A stretch of DNA of 64,000 nucleotides from the NCBI RefSeq assembly GCF_014359565.1, contig NZ_JACIZD010000001.1, forward strand, positions 496,001 to 560,000, given 5' to 3'. Position numbers and translations under genes: made by a program. Below, in pieces: positions 58,538-64,000 of the stretch; the first letter of the stretch is position 1; every line of letters starts with the position of its first letter. This DNA comes from Immundisolibacter sp. (GTDB taxonomy: Bacteria > Pseudomonadota > Gammaproteobacteria > Immundisolibacterales > Immundisolibacteraceae). The notes below the pieces were generated by a model. The model was given only the letters and a program-made list of their open reading frames with translations. It ran no database searches and was not told the DNA's origin.

Positions 58538-60151
58538 ATGTCGACCAGCGATCAGGTGCTCATCATCGGCGGCGGGGCGGCGGGCCTGAGCCTGGCCCTG
58601 CGCCTGGCGGACCATGTGCCGGTGTGCATCCTGGCCAAGGGGCCGCTCACCGAGGGCTCGAGCCTGTACGCCCAGGGCGGCGTGGCGGCCGTGCTGGGTG
58701 ACCAGGATTCGGTGGAATCGCACGTCGCGGACACCTTGGTGGCCGGTGCCGGTTTGTGCGACGAAGCGGCGGTGCGTTTCACGGTCGAGCGCAGTCGCGA
58801 GGCCATCGCCTGGCTGATCGACCAGGGCGTGGCCTTCACCCGGCTGACCGAGCCCGGCGGCAACGGCCCGTTCGATGACTACCACCTCACGCGCGAGGGC
58901 GGCCACGGGCAGCGGCGCATCATCCATGCGGCCGACTCCACTGGCCGGGCCATCACCACCACGCTGGAAGACAAGGTCCGTGCGCATCCGAACATCACCC
59001 TGCACGACTACCACATCGCGATCGACCTGATTACCACCGCTCGTCTGGGCAAGGAGCCGAATCGCTGCCTGGGCGCTTATGTGCTCGACCGGCGCAGCGG
59101 CAAGGTCAAGGTGTTTCGCGGCCGCGCGGTGGTGCTGGCCACCGGCGGCACCGGCAAGGTGTACCTGTACACCAGCAACCCGGACGTGGCCACCGGCGAT
59201 GGCATCGCCATGGCCTGGCGGGCCGGTTGCCGGGTCGGCAACATGGAGTTCATCCAGTTCCATCCGACCTGCCTGTATCACCCCAAGGCCAAGAATTTTC
59301 TGATTTCGGAGGCCCTGCGCGGCGAGGGCGGCCGCCTGTGCCTGCCCGGCGGCGAGCGCTTCATGCAGCGCTACGACGACCGACTGGAGCTGGCCCCGCG
59401 CGACGTGGTGGCGCGCGCCATCGACAGCGAGATGAAGCGCCTGGGCCTGGAGTGCGTGTACCTGGACATCAGCCATCAGCCGGCCGCCTTCATTCACGAG
59501 CATTTTCCAACCATCGCCGCGCGCTGCCAGGAGCTGGGCATCGACATCACGCGCGAGCCGATTCCGGTAGTGCCGGCCGCGCACTACCTGTGCGGTGGCG
59601 TGGTGACCGACCTGGCCGGCCGCACCGACCTGGCCGGCCTGTACACAGTCGGCGAGGCGGCCTATACCGGCCTGCACGGCGCCAATCGCCTGGCCAGCAA
59701 CTCGCTGCTGGAGTGCCTGGTGTTTGCGCAGGCCGCCGCCGCCGACATTCTGGCCGGCCCGCCCGACACCGGCGGCGACATCGCCATTCCGCCCTGGGAC
59801 GAGAGCCAGGTGACCGACTCCGACGAGGAAGTGGTGGTAGCCCACAACTGGCAGGAGCTGCGGCGCGCCATGTGGGATTACGTCGGCATCGTGCGCACCG
59901 ACAAGCGCCTGGCGCGGGCCTTGAGCCGGGTGCAACTGCTGGCGCGCGAGATTCACGAGTACTACGCCAATTTCCGCGTCAGCAACGACCTGATCGAGCT
60001 GCGCAACCTGGTGCTGGTGGCCGAGCTGATCGTGCGCTCGGCGCAGCAGCGGCGCGAGAGCCGTGGCCTGCATTACAGCCTGGACTGCCCACAGCTGAGC
60101 GATGCCCGGCCGCCGCGCCCGACCCTGCTCAGCCCGCCGTGCGCAGGCTGA
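58538..60151 (+). CDS. nadB: L-aspartate oxidase
   Basis: A 537-residue flavoprotein that makes iminoaspartate, the first step of de novo NAD synthesis. The FAD-binding start [15 protein letters not shown], the [15 protein letters not shown] block, [13 protein letters not shown], and the [13 protein letters not shown] signature are all present. It is divergent from rpoE, as in Escherichia coli. Its 3' end overlaps the convergent ygfX-like gene by 23 bp. Confidence 0.97.
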   Translation: MSTSDQVLIIGGGAAGLSLALRLADHVPVCILAKGPLTEGSSLYAQGGVAAVLGDQDSVESHVADTLVAGAGLCDEAAVRFTVERSREAIAWLIDQGVAFTRLTEPGGNGPFDDYHLTREGGHGQRRIIHAADSTGRAITTTLEDKVRAHPNITLHDYHIAIDLITTARLGKEPNRCLGAYVLDRRSGKVKVFRGRAVVLATGGTGKVYLYTSNPDVATGDGIAMAWRAGCRVGNMEFIQFHPTCLYHPKAKNFLISEALRGEGGRLCLPGGERFMQRYDDRLELAPRDVVARAIDSEMKRLGLECVYLDISHQPAAFIHEHFPTIAARCQELGIDITREPIPVVPAAHYLCGGVVTDLAGRTDLAGLYTVGEAAYTGLHGANRLASNSLLECLVFAQAAAADILAGPPDTGGDIAIPPWDESQVTDSDEEVVVAHNWQELRRAMWDYVGIVRTDKRLARALSRVQLLAREIHEYYANFRVSNDLIELRNLVLVAELIVRSAQQRRESRGLHYSLDCPQLSDARPPRPTLLSPPCAG

Positions 60152-60527
60152 CGCGCAGTCGGCGCAGCGCATCGGCGCCGACGGCGTCGGCCGCCAGCGG
60201 CAGATAAAGCCTCTGTCGCTCGTTTCGCAGCGCCAGAATCACCAGCCACGGGTGACAGAACGACCGCTGGGGCTCAACCTGCCAGCCGGTCTGACGCCGT
60301 CCATCGCGGCGGGTCAGCGTCCATTCACCGTCCATCTGGCCCTGGGCGCGCAGCACATCGCCGGGTCTGTCGGACAAGGCCCGCCACAGCGCGAGGCCGA
60401 TCAGCGCCGTGGCGAGCGGCCAGGCCAGCGGCGGCGTGACGTAAAGCAGCCCGATAAGGCCTCCCAGATGCAGCAGCCAGGCCAGCGCGGTCAGCCGGGC
60501 CGAGCGGCCCGGGCATAGATCATGCAC
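60129..60527 (-). CDS. ygfX: YgfX/CptA-like membrane protein
   Basis: A 132-residue protein with two adjacent membrane segments ([33 protein letters not shown]) and a short cytosolic beta domain ([18 protein letters not shown]). Size, topology and position after sdhE match YgfX, the putative partner of SdhE. It overlaps sdhE by 8 bp and nadB tail-to-tail by 23 bp. Confidence 0.78.
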   Translation of the reverse strand: MHDLCPGRSARLTALAWLLHLGGLIGLLYVTPPLAWPLATALIGLALWRALSDRPGDVLRAQGQMDGEWTLTRRDGRRQTGWQVEPQRSFCHPWLVILALRNERQRLYLPLAADAVGADALRRLRVSLRTAG

Positions 60528-60756
60528 GGCCGCCGAGCCTGACCAGCACGGCGGCGGTGTCGGCGTCCGCCGCCGGCGTGCGACCGAGCACCAGGTCGAG
60601 CAGGTCGTCGTCCTCGAGTGCCAGCAGGCGCTCCAGGGCCGCCCGCTGGGCCGGGTCCAGGTCGGCCAGGTGCCGGTCCAGAAAGCGCGCCAGCAGGACG
60701 TCGAGTTCCTTCTTGCCGCGGCGGCAGCGCCAGCGCAACGTAGAATCGCTGAGCAT
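60520..60756 (-). CDS. sdhE: FAD assembly factor SdhE
   Basis: A 78-residue protein that helps flavinylate succinate dehydrogenase. The RRGKKELDVLLARFL segment is the conserved RGxxE flavinylation motif of the SdhE/YgfY family, followed by the ALERLLALEDDDLLDLVLG helices. ATG 60756 is chosen because it matches the family start (MLSDSTLRWRCRRG). Divergent from ygfZ. Confidence 0.92.
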   Translation of the reverse strand: MLSDSTLRWRCRRGKKELDVLLARFLDRHLADLDPAQRAALERLLALEDDDLLDLVLGRTPAADADTAAVLVRLGGRA

Positions 60757-60794
60757 TTCCCAAGTTCCGTTTGTAGTGTATTGGAGGCGCAGTC

Positions 60795-61760
60795 GTGGCC
60801 TGGATGCCTGTTCTACCCGAAGCCGACCCGTGCGCACCAGCGCCCGGCGAATGCGTACTGATGCCGCTGACGCACCTGGCGGTGATTTGTGTCACGGGGG
60901 CCGATGCAATGGCCTTTCTGCATGGTCAGCTCAGCAATGACGTGCAGGGCCTGGCGCCCGGCGCGAGCCTGCTGGCCGGGTACTGCAACGCCAAGGGGCG
61001 TTTGTATGCGCTGCCGCGGCTGTGGCGAGCCGGCGAGGACTGGCAGCTGTGCCTGCCGGCCGACACGGCCGAAACGGTGCTCAAGCGCCTGCGCATGTTC
61101 GTGCTGCGCAGCCGGGTGACGCTGGCCCTGCGCGCAGACCTCACCTTGCTCGGCGTGGCGGGCGAGGGCGCGGCCGCTTGCCTGGCCCAGGCCGGGTTGG
61201 CCGTGCCGGGCGCGCTCAACGCCGTCGCGCAGCAGCAAACGGTGACCGTGCTGCGCTGGCCCGGATCGCCAGAGCAGTTTCTGGTGTGCGTCGGTGATGA
61301 GGCCGCACCGGCGCTGTGGGCGGCCTTGTCGGCCGGCGCTCGCCCGGCGCCGGCGCCGGTCTGGCGTTTGCTGGATATCGACGCTGGCCTGCCGAGCATC
61401 TACGCACCGACGCTGGAAGCCTTCGTGCCGCAGATGGTGAACCTCGAGTTGGTGGACGGCGTCAGTTTTCGCAAGGGCTGCTACCCGGGGCAGGAAATCG
61501 TGGCTCGGATGCACTACCTGGGCAAAGCCTCGCGGCGCATGTATCGCCTGGGCGCCGCCGGCAGCCCGCCGGCGCCGGGTACGCCGTTGCTGGATGCGGC
61601 CGGCCGGGAGGTCGGCAACGTGGTCGATGCGCAGGCCGTTGACAACTCCGGCTGCAGGCTGCTGGCCGTGGTACAGGTGACGGCGGCCGACGGCGCGCTG
61701 CGCCTGGCCAGCGGCGAGACGCTGCATCGTTTGCCGCTGCCCTATGCGCTGGAGCCGTGA
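60795..61760 (+). CDS. ygfZ: Iron-sulfur cluster assembly protein YgfZ
   Basis: A 321-residue folate-dependent protein of the GcvT-like family. The signature KGCYPGQEIVARMHYLGKASRR is intact, with GADAMAFLHGQLSNDVQ near the start. It supports Fe-S enzymes such as MiaB. The start is GTG 60795, 38 bp from the divergent sdhE, matching the ygfXYZ clustering seen in enteric bacteria. Confidence 0.93.
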   Translation: MAWMPVLPEADPCAPAPGECVLMPLTHLAVICVTGADAMAFLHGQLSNDVQGLAPGASLLAGYCNAKGRLYALPRLWRAGEDWQLCLPADTAETVLKRLRMFVLRSRVTLALRADLTLLGVAGEGAAACLAQAGLAVPGALNAVAQQQTVTVLRWPGSPEQFLVCVGDEAAPALWAALSAGARPAPAPVWRLLDIDAGLPSIYAPTLEAFVPQMVNLELVDGVSFRKGCYPGQEIVARMHYLGKASRRMYRLGAAGSPPAPGTPLLDAAGREVGNVVDAQAVDNSGCRLLAVVQVTAADGALRLASGETLHRLPLPYALEP

Positions 61761-61788
61761 ACCGGCGGGCGCGGCCCGAGCGGCGCGT

Positions 61789-62574
61789 TCAGCCGCGCCG
61801 GGCGAGCCGGTGCCACAAGCGCGCGTCCGGGCCTTGCAGATGCCGTCCCGCCGCCAGGTAATAGCCGATGAAGCGTCGCCGGTCGGCCCGCGACCAGCCC
61901 AGGCTGCGGCGATTCAGGCTGTCCAGATCCCGTCTCGCGCAGTCGACGCGGCGCAGGCGCCATTTGCATTTTTCAAGGTCGATCAAGACCACCGGCGCGG
62001 TGGGCGTGGCGCCCTGCTGCGCGAGCCAGTCCAGGTTGACCATGATGTGCTTCGGGTAGAGGCAGTTGTGCTCAAGATGCATGGCGTGCAGGCGCCGGAC
62101 CACGGTGGCCACCGCCTGCAGTACGCGCTGACGCTGCCGTCGCTGCGGCCAGCCGGCCTCTTGCCACTGCGCGGTCAGCGCATCGAGCGGCCGGTAACCG
62201 GCCAGCTCGCGCGTCACCAGAACGCCGCGCTGGTGTCCATCGACCGGCTGCGTCGCGAAAAGCACCGGTTCCGCCACCGGGATACCGGCGGCCCGACAGC
62301 GCAGCAGAATGCGAAACTCGCGCTCGGCGGTGAGTCGGCCGCGCAGCGGATGCCATGCGCTGCGAAATACATGGTCCTGCTGGCGCTTGACGAATACCCC
62401 GATGTCCGGCGCCAGCTGGTAGCGACACACCGAACTCCAGCCCCCGCGTTGCCGGTTGCCGGCTTCCACCTCGTCCAGGCGCAGTGTCCACCAGGCCTGG
62501 AACTGGTCCAGCCCCGCGGCGGCGAGCATGGGCGCCCAGGGCGGCAAGCTTTCGAATCGGGATGCCTTGGTCAC
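61789..62574 (-). CDS. Lipopolysaccharide-kinase-like protein (InaA/WaaP family)
   Basis: A 261-residue Rio/LPS-kinase fold protein. The catalytic loop is HAMHLEHNCLYPKHIMVN and the metal-binding aspartate is VLIDLEKCKWR. Upstream VFVKRQQDH contains the ATP-contacting lysine. These kinases phosphorylate heptose or Kdo of the LPS core. It stands alone, convergent with ygfZ (28 bp between stops); no other LPS-core genes are adjacent. Confidence 0.85.
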   Translation of the reverse strand: MTKASRFESLPPWAPMLAAAGLDQFQAWWTLRLDEVEAGNRQRGGWSSVCRYQLAPDIGVFVKRQQDHVFRSAWHPLRGRLTAEREFRILLRCRAAGIPVAEPVLFATQPVDGHQRGVLVTRELAGYRPLDALTAQWQEAGWPQRRQRQRVLQAVATVVRRLHAMHLEHNCLYPKHIMVNLDWLAQQGATPTAPVVLIDLEKCKWRLRRVDCARRDLDSLNRRSLGWSRADRRRFIGYYLAAGRHLQGPDARLWHRLARRG

Positions 62575-62702
62575 GTCGGTTTATCGGTCACCGGGCATGG
62601 TTCTGGTGAGGCGCTCGCGCCTTCATCGGTGGGCCAGCCGTTTTGAACGTTCTTGTTGGGCCGATACCCATCGAGACTGCGGGTCTGCGTGGCGGGGCGC
62701 AC

Positions 62703-62736
62703 AAAAAAGCCCGGGCGGCGAGCCGTCCGGGCTTTT
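62703..62736 (-). terminator. Intrinsic terminator after tRNA-Arg
   Basis: GCCCGGGCGG (62709-62718) pairs with CCGTCCGGGC (62723-62732) with one mismatch, and a six-T run follows on the minus strand (62703-62708). It ends the csrA-tRNA transcript. Confidence 0.85.
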
Positions 62737-62749
62737 CGTGTCTTCTGAG

Positions 62750-62826
62750 TGGCGCGCCCGGAGAGATTCGAACTCCCGACCGCCTGGTTCGTAGCCAGGT
62801 ACTCTATCCAACTGAGCTACGGGCGC
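62750..62826 (-). tRNA. tRNA-Arg (anticodon ACG)
   Basis: A 77-nt cloverleaf including an encoded CCA. The acceptor GCGCCCG pairs with CGGGCGC, the D-arm includes AGCTCAGTTGGATAGAG, and the anticodon arm is CCTGG-CTACGAA-CCAGG, anticodon ACG. The T-arm carries TTCGAAT. It lies 52 nt after tRNA-Ser on the same strand. Confidence 0.97.
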
Positions 62827-62878
62827 GCGAAGCGAGCAATTATCGCGATTTGCAGCCTGCGCTGTCAACCAGAAACGA

Positions 62879-62972
62879 TGGCGGAGAGAGAGGGATTCGA
62901 ACCCTCGATGGGGCTTTTGACCCCATACTCCCTTAGCAGGGGAGCGCCTTCAGCCGACTCGGCCATCTCTCC
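62879..62972 (-). tRNA. tRNA-Ser (anticodon GCT)
   Basis: A 94-nt type II tRNA including an encoded CCA. The acceptor GGAGAGA pairs with TCTCTCC, the anticodon arm is CTCCC-CTGCTAA-GGGAG, anticodon GCT, and a long variable arm (TATGGGGTCAAAAGCCCCAT) follows. Gene order csrA-tRNA-Ser-tRNA-Arg is conserved in gammaproteobacteria. Confidence 0.97.
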
Positions 62973-63018
62973 GGGAGGGCGGGCAGAATACCCGCTTCCC
63001 CGGTCCGGCGCAAAGCGT

Positions 63019-63219
63019 TCAGTCCTGTTCGGTCAGTTCGGTCGTCGACTCGACGCGTTCCTGCTGGATGCGCTCGTAGATTTCCGCCCGATGCACCGGC
63101 ACGTCGCGCGGCGCCTTGACCCCCAGGCGCACCTGGTTGCCCTTGGTGCCCAGTACCGTGATTTCGATGCCGTCGCCGATCATCAGCGTTTCGCCGGCCC
63201 GGCGCGTAAGAATCAGCAT
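63019..63219 (-). CDS. csrA: Carbon storage regulator CsrA
   Basis: A 66-residue RNA-binding regulator that represses or activates translation at GGA motifs. The sequence [23 protein letters not shown] followed by [23 protein letters not shown] is complete. An AGGGGG Shine-Dalgarno precedes the ATG. It follows lysC by 111 bp. Confidence 0.98.
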   Translation of the reverse strand: MLILTRRAGETLMIGDGIEITVLGTKGNQVRLGVKAPRDVPVHRAEIYERIQQERVESTTELTEQD

Positions 63220-63330
63220 GATTACCCCCTATCGGTTCCCGACGGTCACGGGTCATCCCATCGACCCTACGGCCTGAGTTCGGCGCAGGCAGCCCCGTCG
63301 TGGGGCATTGCAACACAAACGTTTGGTTTT

Positions 63331-64000
63331 TCAAACCGCGGGACTGGCCAGGCCAAAGGCCTCATGCAAGGTGCGCACGGCCAGCTCGACGTATTTCTCG
63401 TCCACGATGACCGAAATCTTGATCTCGGAGGTCGAGATCATGCGGATGTTGATGCCCTCGGCGGCCAGCGCGTCGAACATGGTCGCCGCCACCCCGGCGT
63501 GCGAACGCATGCCGACGCCGACCAGTGAGATCTTGGCGATCTGGTCATCGCCGCCGACGCTGCGCGCGCCCAGCTCGGCGGCGATTCCGCCCAGCAGGGA
63601 CATGGCCGCCGGGTAGTCGTTGCGGTGCACGGTGAAGCTCATCGTGGTCAGGCCGTCCTGACCGATGCTCTGCACGATGACGTCCACTTCGATGTTGGCC
63701 CTGGCGATCGGACCGAAGATGGCCGAGGCCACGCCCGGCCGGTCGGGGATGCCGGCCACGGTGATCTGCGCCTCGTCGCGGTTGAAGGCGATTCCGGAAA
63801 TGAGCGGGTCTTCCACGCCGTGGTCCTCCAGGGTGATCAGGGTGCCGGGGCCGTCCTCGAAGCTCGACAGCACGCGCAGCGGAACCTTGTATTTGCCGGC
63901 GAATTCGACCGAGCGAATCTGCAGCACCTTGGCTCCCAGACTGGCCATTTCGAGCATCTCCTCGAAGGTGATGCGATCCAGGCGCCGGGCGCGCGGCTCG
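63331..64000 (-). CDS. lysC: Aspartate kinase, C-terminal part
   Basis: The gene runs off the window edge; 223 codons are visible. It contains the end of the kinase domain (RRLDRITFEEMLEMASLGAKVLQIRSVEFAGKY) and two ACT domains (ITVAGIPDRPGVASAIFGPIA; ISLVGVGMRSHAGVAATMFDALAAEGINIRMISTSEIKISVIV) that bind lysine or threonine for feedback control. The lysC-csrA order is typical for gammaproteobacteria without enteric-type thrA here. Confidence 0.95.
   Translation of the reverse strand, partial: EPRARRLDRITFEEMLEMASLGAKVLQIRSVEFAGKYKVPLRVLSSFEDGPGTLITLEDHGVEDPLISGIAFNRDEAQITVAGIPDRPGVASAIFGPIARANIEVDVIVQSIGQDGLTTMSFTVHRNDYPAAMSLLGGIAAELGARSVGGDDQIAKISLVGVGMRSHAGVAATMFDALAAEGINIRMISTSEIKISVIVDEKYVELAVRTLHEAFGLASPAV

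Noticed and set aside
60746..60768. GGAACTT with a TCTAC 17 nt later, resembling a sigma-E promoter
   Set aside because: The -35-like box is just upstream of the sdhE ATG and the -10-like box falls within the coding sequence, so transcripts would lack the start; probably chance overlap with the ribosome-binding region.
63292..63306. GCCCC-GTCGT-GGGGC hairpin between lysC and csrA
   Set aside because: Only a 5-bp stem with no T-run; too weak to call a terminator or attenuator.

Overview
The window looks like a chromosomal segment of a high-GC gammaproteobacterium (about two thirds G+C by eye). Four conserved blocks support this: ffh-rpsP-rimM-trmD-rplS; glyQ-glyS-gmhB-acyltransferase; rpoE-rseA-rseB-degP followed by lepA-lepB-DUF4845-rnc-era-recO-pdxJ-acpS; and lysC-csrA-tRNA-Ser-tRNA-Arg. 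A benzoate/toluate-type Rieske dioxygenase, several SDR dehydrogenases, a PQQ alcohol dehydrogenase and an LLM monooxygenase suggest an environmental degrader of aromatics or hydrocarbons. An Immundisolibacter-like organism would fit, but that is inference only.

Layout. 1-6.5 kb: tail of an M23 peptidase, an SDR, a Rieske ferredoxin, an MBL hydrolase with a thioredoxin-like ferredoxin, then a translationally coupled oligopeptide-type ABC transporter (binding protein, embedded L,D-transpeptidase, two permeases, small membrane protein) with no ATPase gene. 6.5-9.5 kb: a BenAB-like dioxygenase facing an uncharacterised 276-aa protein that carries a duplicated diiron-ligand pattern; a 222-bp intergenic region rich in dyad symmetry separates them. 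9.5-13.9 kb: PQQ/heme alcohol dehydrogenase followed by a TonB receptor. 14-20 kb: accessory ABC exporters, an odd lower-GC membrane protein, an HExxH protein and a methyltransferase. 20-33.6 kb: translation housekeeping, DNA repair, xerD, dsbC, a Lon-like protease with a USP-like protein, glyQS, gmhB and an acyltransferase.

33.6-44.2 kb: OmpA-family protein, SDR, nadE, rpmBG, a gldA/gldF/gldG-like ABC set with a DUF4340 protein overlapping mutM, then an LLM monooxygenase. 44.2-48 kb: cupin, phosphoesterase, TlpA-like thioredoxin, hemJ-like gene and a Kef-type antiporter. 48-58.3 kb: the long sigma-E/lepA/rnc/era block on the minus strand. 58.5-64 kb: nadB, ygfX-sdhE, ygfZ, an LPS-kinase-like gene, tRNA-Arg, tRNA-Ser, csrA and the 3' part of lysC.

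The most likely undescribed element is the 8.4-9.5 kb module: a putative new diiron carboxylate protein divergent from a Rieske dioxygenase, with candidate operators between them. I saw no insertion sequence, prophage, CRISPR array or rRNA. Coordinates follow reading frames; the less certain starts are flagged.
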